Of a stretch of DNA of 64,000 bases, positions 55,038 to 62,760 are shown piece by piece (positions within the stretch are counted from its first letter, which is position 1; the number at the start of each line of letters is the position of its first letter). A program made the position numbers and the translations under genes. Source of the stretch: Lachnospiraceae bacterium NC2008 (lineage in GTDB: Bacteria; Bacillota; Clostridia; Lachnospirales; Lachnospiraceae). Where the stretch lies: the NCBI GenBank assembly GCA_000687675.1, contig JHWS01000003.1:248001-312000 (forward strand), written 5' to 3'. Below the pieces are notes generated by a model. That model was not told the DNA's origin. It did no database searches and worked only from the letters and a program-made list of their open reading frames with translations.

Positions 55038-57284
55038 ATGGAAACAGAAAAAGGCTATATAGGCCACTTTACTTTTAAGAATGAAGACGAAAGTTTTACC
55101 GTATTCGATCTGGTGACAGATGGGGGTACGGTTGTTTGCGTTGGCCCTGCAAGGGGATACGGTGAAGGCGAGATGGTAGAAGTAACTGGCGAATATGTAG
55201 TTCACCCGCTTTATAAGAGACAGCTTAAGATAAGCTCTATCAAAGAAGTTGAACCGGAAGATACTGTTCAGGTAGAAAGATACCTTGGAAGCGGCGCTAT
55301 CAAAGGTATCGGCGAAGCACTTGCCAAGCGTATCGTTAAGATGTTTGGCGATGATACATTTCGTATTGCTCAGGAAGAGCCAGAAAGACTGGCTGAAGTA
55401 AAAGGTATAAGCCTTAAAAAGGCATATGATATAGGTGAACAGATAGCAAGAAAGCGTGATATGCGTGAGGCTATGATGTTTATGCAGGAGTATGGCATAA
55501 GCCAGAATCTTGGCAATAAAATATACCAAAGATACGGGGCTCAGGTTTATAAGATTCTTAAGGAGAATCCATATAGACTTGCTGAAGATATCGATGGCGT
55601 AGGCTTTAAGATTGCTGACGAGATAGCTTCCAAAGTTGGTATAGATATATCTTCAGAATTTAGAATCAGATGTGGCCTTATATATACACTTAATACCATG
55701 TCTTACGACGGCAACTGTTACTATCCTAAGGACGAACTCTTTTCAAGGACAGCTGCCCTTCTTGATATAGATACTCTGGTAATGGATACCCAGCTTCAAA
55801 ACCTGGCTATGGACCATAAGGTAGTTGTAAAAGTTGTAGACGATGTGGAAAGAGTCTACCTTCCGCTTTTTTACAGAGAAGAGACCAAGTGCGCAGATAA
55901 GCTTCTTGAGCTAAGAGATTCTTACGACAGCGACTTCTCTAAGAAATCTGCCAATGACCTTATGATGCAGATTGAAGAAGCAGAAAAGTCTATGAATATA
56001 GAACTTGATATGCTTCAAAAACAGGCTACAGTAAAGTGCCTTAAAAACGGTGTTTTCATCTTATCAGGTGGCCCAGGTACAGGTAAAACCACAACCATTA
56101 ACATGATTATCAGGATGTTTGAGGAGTACCATCTTGATTTTATGCTTGCTGCACCAACAGGTAGAGCTGCTAAGCGTATGACTGAAAGTACAGGCTATGA
56201 GGCAAGAACCATCCATAGACTTCTTGAGGTTGGCGGTGATACTTCTGATGGCAGCAAACCTTACTTTGATAGAAATGAAGATAATCCATTAGAGGTGGAT
56301 GCAATTATAGTTGATGAGATGAGTATGGTAGATATTCATCTTATGGTAGCCTTGTTAAATGCTATAGAACCAGGAACCAAGCTGGTTCTTGTTGGCGACG
56401 TAGATCAGCTTCCATCAGTAGGTCCAGGCCAGATTCTAAGAGATATATTGCTTTCAGAATGTTTCGAATCAGAGAAACTTGAAAAGATATTTAGACAGGA
56501 TAATGAAAGCCATATTGTTTCTTACGCCTATAGTATAAACAAGGGCCAGCAAATTGACTTTAGTAAGAAATACCCAGACTTCTTCCTCTTAGAGAAGAAT
56601 GAACCGGCTGTTATCTATGACTATATTGAAGTGCTTATAAAGGACAAACTTCCTAAGCAGTTTAATATAAACCCTCTTGATACACAGATACTTACACCTA
56701 TGCGTAAGGGGGCTATAGGGGTAGAGGTTCTTAATCCAATCCTTCAAGCCAGACTTAATCCTCCGGATTCTAGTAAGAAAGAATATCTTCATGGGGATAT
56801 TATCTTTAGAGAAGGCGATAAGGTTATGCAGATCAAGAATGATTATAACCTTGAATGGGAAGTGGTTGGCAAATATAACATCCCTATTGAATCTGGAACA
56901 GGGGTATTTAATGGCGATGTAGGTAGGATTGCAGAAATCAATACATACATAAAAGAAGTCACTGTAGAGTTTGATGACGGAAGAAGGGCAAGATATTCCT
57001 ACGAGAACATGGACGAACTAGAACATGCCTATGCAGTGACTATCCATAAATCCCAGGGTAGCGAGTATCCAGTAGTTATACTTCCTATCCTTCCTGGACC
57101 AAGGATGCTTATGTCTAGAAACCTCTTGTACACAGGCATAACCAGAGCCAAGGAATGTGTTATTATCATAGGCTCTTCTGAAACAGTAGGCTCTATGATT
57201 TCGCAGGATATGATACAGAGAAGGTACACTTCTCTTAATGAAAAACTAATAGAGATAAGCAAAAGGGGGATGCATGATTTTTAA
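55038..57284 (+). CDS. recD2: RecD2-type DNA helicase
   Basis: This 748-residue helicase of the RecD2/SF1B family has an N-terminal OB-like domain (about 1-80), helix-hairpin-helix segments (LGSGAIKGIGEALAKRIV, FGDDTF), the Walker A SGGPGTGKTTTIN near 346, DEMSMVD as Walker B, GDVDQLPSVGPGQ, and the final AVTIHKSQGSEYPVV motif. It lacks RecBC partners, as expected for RecD2, which acts in replication and repair. The ribosome binding site is weak (AGGCGAAAAAAT). Its end overlaps comFC by 11 bases. Confidence 0.95.
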   Translation: METEKGYIGHFTFKNEDESFTVFDLVTDGGTVVCVGPARGYGEGEMVEVTGEYVVHPLYKRQLKISSIKEVEPEDTVQVERYLGSGAIKGIGEALAKRIVKMFGDDTFRIAQEEPERLAEVKGISLKKAYDIGEQIARKRDMREAMMFMQEYGISQNLGNKIYQRYGAQVYKILKENPYRLAEDIDGVGFKIADEIASKVGIDISSEFRIRCGLIYTLNTMSYDGNCYYPKDELFSRTAALLDIDTLVMDTQLQNLAMDHKVVVKVVDDVERVYLPLFYREETKCADKLLELRDSYDSDFSKKSANDLMMQIEEAEKSMNIELDMLQKQATVKCLKNGVFILSGGPGTGKTTTINMIIRMFEEYHLDFMLAAPTGRAAKRMTESTGYEARTIHRLLEVGGDTSDGSKPYFDRNEDNPLEVDAIIVDEMSMVDIHLMVALLNAIEPGTKLVLVGDVDQLPSVGPGQILRDILLSECFESEKLEKIFRQDNESHIVSYAYSINKGQQIDFSKKYPDFFLLEKNEPAVIYDYIEVLIKDKLPKQFNINPLDTQILTPMRKGAIGVEVLNPILQARLNPPDSSKKEYLHGDIIFREGDKVMQIKNDYNLEWEVVGKYNIPIESGTGVFNGDVGRIAEINTYIKEVTVEFDDGRRARYSYENMDELEHAYAVTIHKSQGSEYPVVILPILPGPRMLMSRNLLYTGITRAKECVIIIGSSETVGSMISQDMIQRRYTSLNEKLIEISKRGMHDF

Positions 57285-57969
57285 AGAACTACTCTTCCCA
57301 AGGCGGTGTCCCGTCTGTGACCGGCCGGCGCCATTTGGGAAAGATATATGTCCTGCCTGCCAGGGGGCATTTGTAAAGATACGAGGGCCTGTGTGTTTTA
57401 AATGCGGCAAGCAGCTGCAGGACCAAACTAAAGAATATTGCAATGATTGCCAAAAGACTCACCACCTATTTGAAAGAGGGCTGGCCCTATATGAATATAA
57501 CAGCGTAAGCCGGGCTATGTACGGTTATAAATTTAGCGGCAGAGCAGAGTTTGGCCAGTATTTTGGCCGGCAGATGGCGATACACTTTGCAGGATATCTT
57601 AAAAAATGGCAGATACAGGCTATAGTACCTGTTCCACTTCACAAAAAGAAACTTAAAGTCAGGGGATATAATCAAGCATATCTTTTAGCTAAATCCCTAT
57701 CTGACTATACTGGTATTCCAATATACGACAAGTTAATAATAAGACAGCGAAACACCAAGCCAATGAAGGAACTTGACCCTAAAAGCAGGCAAATAAATTT
57801 GAAAAATGCTTTTATTATGGGGCGTTATGATGTAAAATTACAGAGAGTAGTTATTGTGGACGACATATACACTACAGGTGCCACAATAGATGCTATGAGC
57901 AAAGTCCTTAAAGACGCAGGTGCTGATAGGATTTATTTTTTAACCTTAAGCATAGGCAGGGGACTTTAG
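57274..57969 (+). CDS. comFC: ComF-family phosphoribosyltransferase-like protein
   Basis: This 231-residue protein has an N-terminal double zinc ribbon (CPVCD...CPAC and CFKCG...CNDC) and a C-terminal PRTase fold with VVIVDDIYTTGATI near 194. ComFC is needed for DNA uptake in competent bacteria and is also widespread in others. The gene overlaps recD2 and is followed after 26 bases by yvyF, as in Bacillus, where comFC precedes yvyF and flgM. Confidence 0.92.
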   Translation: MIFKELLFPRRCPVCDRPAPFGKDICPACQGAFVKIRGPVCFKCGKQLQDQTKEYCNDCQKTHHLFERGLALYEYNSVSRAMYGYKFSGRAEFGQYFGRQMAIHFAGYLKKWQIQAIVPVPLHKKKLKVRGYNQAYLLAKSLSDYTGIPIYDKLIIRQRNTKPMKELDPKSRQINLKNAFIMGRYDVKLQRVVIVDDIYTTGATIDAMSKVLKDAGADRIYFLTLSIGRGL

Positions 57970-57995
57970 AAAGTATAGTAGGAGGAGAGGGTTAC

Positions 57996-58403
57996 ATGAA
58001 TATTAAGAATTGTAGAAGATGTGGAAAGATGTTCAATGTTGTGGGGGACGAGATGATCTGTCCAGACTGCAAAAGGGCTCTAGAAGATGACTTCCAGAGA
58101 GTTAAGAAGTTTGTTCAGGACAACAAGACAGCAACTATTCCAGAAATCGTTGAAGAATGTAAAGTAGAACAGAAACAGATTAAGCAGTGGATCAGAGAGG
58201 AAAGACTTCAGTTTTCTGACGAATCTCCTATTAAGATTAGCTGTGAGATATGTGGTACTCAGATTGCCACAGGGCGTTTTTGTGATAAATGTAAGAAAGA
58301 GTCTGCAAACAATCTTGGTAATTCTATTAAGAGACCAGAAGAACCAAAGATTGAGCCAGCTAAGAATTCTCAGCATGGCGTAATTATGCACACATTTAAG
58401 TAG
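57996..58403 (+). CDS. yvyF: YvyF-like flagellar operon protein
   Basis: This 135-residue protein has an N-terminal zinc ribbon (CRRCGKMF...CPDCKR), a winged helix-like middle (about 30-75, TIPEIVEECKVEQKQIKQWI) and a second ribbon (CEICGTQIATGRFCDKCKK). This is the TIGR03826/YvyF pattern of unknown flagellar-linked function, possibly DNA-binding. The comFC-yvyF order is conserved with Bacillus. AGGAGGAG precedes the ATG. Confidence 0.87.
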   Translation: MNIKNCRRCGKMFNVVGDEMICPDCKRALEDDFQRVKKFVQDNKTATIPEIVEECKVEQKQIKQWIREERLQFSDESPIKISCEICGTQIATGRFCDKCKKESANNLGNSIKRPEEPKIEPAKNSQHGVIMHTFK

Positions 58404-58404
58404 T

Positions 58405-58845
58405 ATGTTAAACGAATCAAGAATAAAACTTATGACCAAGATGGCTTCCTTTGAAGCTGGAGAAGGTAAGAAGAGTATGGCTATCGGAACCTACTTCAAA
58501 GGTAACTACATCTGGAAAGAAGTTATAAAATCAATTATATATGGAACCTTAGCCTTCTTTATCGTAGTAGGTTTACTGGTTGCTTATGATCTTGAAAGTC
58601 TTCTGTCAGATATATATAAGATGGACCTGTTAGATGTAGGTAAAACTATAGCATTTAACTATCTTAAGTTCATTCTTGTATATGGCATAATCACATACAT
58701 AGTATTTTCCCTCAGATATACAAAAGCAAGGCATAACCTTAGAGCTTATTACAACAATCTGAGAAGACTTAGTTCTATGTATAAGAAAGAGGATAGAGAG
58801 AAAAGAGAAAGGACTCGGGCCAGAAGAAACGGAAGGCCTCAGTAG
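58405..58845 (+). CDS. Small membrane protein of unknown function
   Basis: This 146-residue protein has two hydrophobic segments (about 48-70 and 91-111) and a very basic C terminus (EKRERTRARRNGRPQ). The basic ends imply both termini are cytoplasmic. It begins one base after the yvyF stop with no good ribosome binding site and ends six bases before the next gene, so it is translated as part of the operon. No family is recognised; a small assembly or anchoring protein is only a guess. Confidence 0.7.
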   Translation: MLNESRIKLMTKMASFEAGEGKKSMAIGTYFKGNYIWKEVIKSIIYGTLAFFIVVGLLVAYDLESLLSDIYKMDLLDVGKTIAFNYLKFILVYGIITYIVFSLRYTKARHNLRAYYNNLRRLSSMYKKEDREKRERTRARRNGRPQ

Positions 58846-58851
58846 TTATTT

Positions 58852-59979
58852 ATGACCAAGTTACTTGTTATTCGTGAGCAGATAGTTAAATTTGTTACTA
58901 AAAATGAAAATTATGTAAGACCTATATCAAAGTTTATTCTTGCACTTATAACTTTGGTAATTATCAATTCAAAGATCGGTTTTGCAACAAGATTAGCAAA
59001 TGGAGCCATTACAATTATAATATCTCTTCTGGCTTCATTCCTTCCAATCAATTTCATCATAATAATAGCTATGATAATGATACTGCTACATCTGTATTCA
59101 TTATCCACGGCTTGCGCAGTAGTTATCGGAGTCTTGTTCCTTCTGATGTTCCTTTTGTATTTCAGATTTGCGCCAAAGACTACAGTACTACTTTTATTCA
59201 CACCTATTTGCTTCTTGCTAAAAGTTCCATATGTTATGCCACTTTGTGCAGGACTTGTGTGTTCGCCAGCATCTATTATTACAATTGCTTGCGGTACAGT
59301 AACATATTATGCAATTGACTTCATCTCAAACAATGCTTCAGTTCTTATCGGTAACAGCAATGAAGAATTCGTTACTAAGCTGAAGATGCTTATGGATGAG
59401 ATTATGAAGAACAAAGAGATGCTTATGCTTGTGGTAGCATTCTCATTTACTATTGTTGTTGTAAATATTATCAGAAGATTATCAGTTGACCATGCATGGA
59501 CTATCGCAATCGTTACAGGTACTCTTCTTGATATTCTTATAGTACTTATTGGAGACCTTAAGTACGGTACATATATTTCAGTAGTAGGTCTCATATTTGG
59601 CAGCTTCGTAGCTGTACTTGTAGTTACAGTTATTAAGTTCTTTGTCTTTAATGTAGACTACACCAGAACTGAGAGGGTTCAGTTTGAGGATGATGAATAT
59701 TACTACTATGTTAAGGCTGTTCCTAAGAATACAGTTTCTATAGCTGATAAGCAGATTAAGAAGATCAAGGGACAGGGGACTCCAGCACCTAGAAAAGAAA
59801 AGGTGGCTGAGAGAGAATCAGCAGAAGAACAAGAGATGGATGCAGTAGAATACAGAGTTAGACGTTCTACTACTAAAGAGGCTCCTGTTAGACATGGCAA
59901 GAGAGATGCCAACGGACTTACAGATATCGAAAGAGCGGCAGCAGCTAAGGCTAGAGCTCAGAGATCTGCAAAAAAATAA
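58852..59979 (+). CDS. Multi-pass membrane protein of unknown function
   Basis: This 375-residue protein has about eight hydrophobic segments between 20 and 272 (for instance IIIIAMIMILLHLYSLSTAC), followed by a cytoplasmic tail with DDEYYYYVKAVPKNTVSIADK and a long Lys/Arg/Glu-rich end (about 305-375). It lies between yvyF and cdaA and is followed by a short A+T-rich gap. No transport or enzyme motif is recognised. The charged tail suggests interaction with another cytoplasmic partner. Confidence 0.75.
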   Translation: MTKLLVIREQIVKFVTKNENYVRPISKFILALITLVIINSKIGFATRLANGAITIIISLLASFLPINFIIIIAMIMILLHLYSLSTACAVVIGVLFLLMFLLYFRFAPKTTVLLLFTPICFLLKVPYVMPLCAGLVCSPASIITIACGTVTYYAIDFISNNASVLIGNSNEEFVTKLKMLMDEIMKNKEMLMLVVAFSFTIVVVNIIRRLSVDHAWTIAIVTGTLLDILIVLIGDLKYGTYISVVGLIFGSFVAVLVVTVIKFFVFNVDYTRTERVQFEDDEYYYYVKAVPKNTVSIADKQIKKIKGQGTPAPRKEKVAERESAEEQEMDAVEYRVRRSTTKEAPVRHGKRDANGLTDIERAAAAKARAQRSAKK

Positions 59980-60063
59980 TTAATATGCAATATTTCCATT
60001 AATTTATTAATTAATGTTTAGAGCAAAGAAAGTAAAGTAACTAAAGGGGTATAAAGTTTACTG

Positions 60064-60957
60064 ATGTTCGATAAATTCGAAAGCATTATAAATCAATATT
60101 TTTCAGTGCTTCATATGCCTGTTGTACGTATTACAGACGTTGTTGAGGTTATTATTATCTCATTCGTTGTGTACCACATCTTAGTATGGATTAGAAACAC
60201 TAGAGCTTGGTCACTTCTTAAGGGCGTGATTGTTATTATCGTGTTCCTTCTTCTCGCTGCCATCTTCAACATGAACACAATCCTCTGGATAGCAGAAAAA
60301 TGCTTGTCAGTTGCAGTTATTGCAATTGTAGTAGTTCTCCAGCCAGAGCTTAGACGTGCTCTTGAACAGATTGGTAGAAAGAATATCCTTTTTTCACTTA
60401 TTAATGCTGATCAGAATCACCCTACAGGTAGATATTCTGACCATTCTATAGATGAGATTGTTAAGGCAACATTTGCCATGGGACGTGTTAAAACAGGCGC
60501 CCTTATGGTATTTGAGTGTGGTGAATCACTTGCTGAATACGAGAAGACAGGTATCAGTATTGACGCCAGTATCTCTAGCCAGCTTCTTATAAACATATTT
60601 GAGCACAACACACCTCTTCATGATGGTGCTGTTATCTTTAGGAATGACAGAGTAGTATCTGCTACCTGTTATCTTCCTCTTTCAGACAATCGCAACCTAA
60701 GTAAAGCTCTTGGTACAAGACATAGAGCTGGTGTGGGTATATCTGAAGCTACTGATTCCCTTACTGTTATCGTTTCTGAAGAGAATGGTAAGGTTAGTGT
60801 TGCATACAAGGGTGAACTCTACAGTGGTCTTAATCAGGAAGGACTTCGTGAGAAGCTTGAACTGATTCAGAACAAGAATGAAGAGGAAACAAAGAAACCG
60901 CGGAGGATAAGGTTAAAGACTAATGAGAAAAAAACTGACGAAAAATCTAGGTCTTAA
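60064..60957 (+). CDS. cdaA: Diadenylate cyclase CdaA
   Basis: This 297-residue membrane enzyme makes c-di-AMP from two ATP. Three hydrophobic segments at the N terminus (about 26-45, 50-66, 72-90) precede a DisA_N domain (about 100-250) with the catalytic motifs DGAVIF and RHRAGVGISE. C-di-AMP controls potassium and osmolyte homeostasis in Firmicutes. AAAGGGG is present but 14 bases from the ATG. It overlaps cdaR by 35 bases, the conserved gene pair. Confidence 0.96.
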   Translation: MFDKFESIINQYFSVLHMPVVRITDVVEVIIISFVVYHILVWIRNTRAWSLLKGVIVIIVFLLLAAIFNMNTILWIAEKCLSVAVIAIVVVLQPELRRALEQIGRKNILFSLINADQNHPTGRYSDHSIDEIVKATFAMGRVKTGALMVFECGESLAEYEKTGISIDASISSQLLINIFEHNTPLHDGAVIFRNDRVVSATCYLPLSDNRNLSKALGTRHRAGVGISEATDSLTVIVSEENGKVSVAYKGELYSGLNQEGLREKLELIQNKNEEETKKPRRIRLKTNEKKTDEKSRS

Positions 60958-62218
60958 GATTCTGTCAGTGCTTATATCCTTTGCTGTATGGCTATTGGTT
61001 GTAAACATTGACGACCCAGTTATATCAACAACTTATAGTGGAGTGCAGGTTGATTTTATCAATGCGGATGCACTTACTGACCAGGGAAAGACCTATGAAA
61101 TCATAGACAATACAGATGTTATTAGCGTTACTGTAACAGGTAAGCGTTCTTATGTTGAGTCTATTAGTAAAGAGAATATTAGAGCCGTAGCAGATTTATC
61201 TAACATATCCTACACAGGTAATGTAGATATAGCTCTTTCAACCAACAAGAACTTTGATAAGCTTGATTCCCTTAAGGGAAACCGTTCAAGCGTAAGTATC
61301 GATGTTGAAAGTCTTAAAACTATCCATCTCCCAATCAATGTAGAAGTTGCTGGAGATCCTGCTGATGGCTATGTAGTAGGAGATGTTACTACCAACCAGA
61401 ATACAATTAAAATTTCTGGTCCAGAATCCATCATCTCTACTATAGCTAAGGCTCAGACAGAAGTAAGTGTTGGCTCAAGAACATCTGATATTTCAACAAC
61501 AGCTGATATCAGACTTTATGACTCAAAGGACAAGGAGGTTGAGTCTTCATACATAACAACTAATATTAAATCGATTAATATAGGTGTATCTATACTTGCA
61601 ACTAAGTCAGTGCCTGTAGAGTACAACTATTCGGGCAACCCTGAACAGGGATATATGGTTGCTTCTGATCCAGAAAGCAACTACAAGAATATCTACATAG
61701 CTGGTAAGCAGTCAGACCTTGACAGAGTATCGTCTATCATGGTTCCAGGAACTGCTATTAACGTAGATGGTCTTAGTGCTCCACTTAAGACAAGCGTAGA
61801 TATTAGCAAGTATCTTCCAGATGGAATCAGGTTCTCAGATTCAGACTTTAGCGGTCAGGTATCTGTAACTGTAGATATTCAGAAGACTATCGAGAAGGAA
61901 TATAACATTAAGACTGCAGATATAAGTATTCTTAACCTTCCTTCTGAGTTAGAAGCTGAGATAGAAGTAACAACTGATGATGACGATGATGCGTCAACTA
62001 TGGCTATAAAGACAGTAGGTATCAAGGAAGTTCTTGATGGACTGTCAGCTAATCAGATTCTTGCATCAATAGATATCAATGAGTATCTGAAGACTGTTCA
62101 GGCTGATGAGCTTGCAGCAGGAAAGTATCAGATGGAACTTAATCTTGTTTTACCTGATAAGGTACTTCCGGCAGAAAGTTATTATGTAACTGTAAAAGTA
62201 TCTAAAAAAGAGGATTAA
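60923..62218 (+). CDS. cdaR: YbbR-domain regulator of CdaA
   Basis: This 431-residue protein has one N-terminal anchor (about 8-27) and then four YbbR-like beta domains facing outward, each with a VxVTGP or ISGPES-like segment such as TIKISGPESIISTIAKAQTEV-type strands near residues 155-175. In other Firmicutes CdaR binds CdaA and adjusts its activity. It overlaps cdaA by 35 bases. The usual third gene, glmM, is not next; ptsH follows instead. Confidence 0.93.
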   Translation: MRKKLTKNLGLKILSVLISFAVWLLVVNIDDPVISTTYSGVQVDFINADALTDQGKTYEIIDNTDVISVTVTGKRSYVESISKENIRAVADLSNISYTGNVDIALSTNKNFDKLDSLKGNRSSVSIDVESLKTIHLPINVEVAGDPADGYVVGDVTTNQNTIKISGPESIISTIAKAQTEVSVGSRTSDISTTADIRLYDSKDKEVESSYITTNIKSINIGVSILATKSVPVEYNYSGNPEQGYMVASDPESNYKNIYIAGKQSDLDRVSSIMVPGTAINVDGLSAPLKTSVDISKYLPDGIRFSDSDFSGQVSVTVDIQKTIEKEYNIKTADISILNLPSELEAEIEVTTDDDDDASTMAIKTVGIKEVLDGLSANQILASIDINEYLKTVQADELAAGKYQMELNLVLPDKVLPAESYYVTVKVSKKED

Positions 62219-62247
62219 GATTCTAAGTATGACGCATGCCGTGATGC

Positions 62248-62276
62248 TTGAGATAAATAAACCTTAGTGGTATAAT
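62248..62276 (+). promoter_or_regulatory. Strong sigma-A promoter of ptsH
   Basis: TTGAGA (62248-62253), 17 bases, TATAAT (62271-62276), 76 bases before the ATG. The leader holds a small hairpin AGGTCTG/CAGACTT. Confidence 0.75.
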
Positions 62277-62351
62277 GCTAATGTTAAGGTCTGCATTTAG
62301 AAGGTAGTGACAGACTTAAAGGGGTAGATTTAATGATATGGGAGGATTACT

Positions 62352-62615
62352 ATGGTAAGCCAGAAAGTTACAATTAAAAATCCAACAGGGCTACACCTAC
62401 GTCCCGCAGGAAACCTATGTAAAGAGGCGATGAAGTTCAGATCGCTAATTACATTTACGTTTAAAGATAATACTGCTAATGCAAAGAGTGTACTTAGTGT
62501 CCTCGGTGCATGCGTAAAGTGTGGAGATGAGATAGAGTTTGTCTGTGAAGGAGAAGACGAGCAGGAAGCTCTTGAAAGTCTTGTACAGGCTATTGAAAGT
62601 GGCCTGGGAGAATAA
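62352..62615 (+). CDS. ptsH: Phosphocarrier protein HPr
   Basis: This 87-residue protein passes phosphate from enzyme I to sugar permeases of the PTS. The active-site histidine is in GLHLRPAGNL (H15), and the regulatory serine site is present in NAKSVLSVLGA, so HPr kinase control of carbon catabolite repression is likely. It is separate from ptsI, with its own promoter and terminator. Ribosome binding site is GGGAGG. Confidence 0.94.
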   Translation: MVSQKVTIKNPTGLHLRPAGNLCKEAMKFRSLITFTFKDNTANAKSVLSVLGACVKCGDEIEFVCEGEDEQEALESLVQAIESGLGE

Positions 62616-62633
62616 TTAAAAAGTCTATCTTAC

Positions 62634-62661
62634 AGCCCACTATATAATAGTGGGCTTTTTT
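62634..62661 (+). terminator. Terminator of ptsH
   Basis: AGCCCACTAT/ATAGTGGGCT with a 3-base loop, then six T. Confidence 0.92.
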
Positions 62662-62662
62662 A

Positions 62663-62723
62663 TGCGCAGGCCCGCGCAAGAAAATATCCACGGCCAAAGC
62701 CGGGCACGTGCCCGGCCCGCGCA
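62663..62723. repeat. GC-rich inverted element before leuA
   Basis: TGCGC (62663-62667) pairs with GCGCA (62719-62723) outside. The perfect 18-base palindrome GCCGGGCACGTGCCCGGC lies at 62699-62716. Far richer in G+C than the surroundings and similar in style to 46720-46805. Confidence 0.6.
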
Positions 62724-62760
62724 TTCGCAAAAAGATTATAATTTTATGGAGGAAATAGAT

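Noticed and set aside
62615-62760. T-box or leucine attenuator before leuA
   Set aside because: No T-box sequence, specifier loop or Leu-rich leader peptide; only a ptsH terminator and a GC palindrome.
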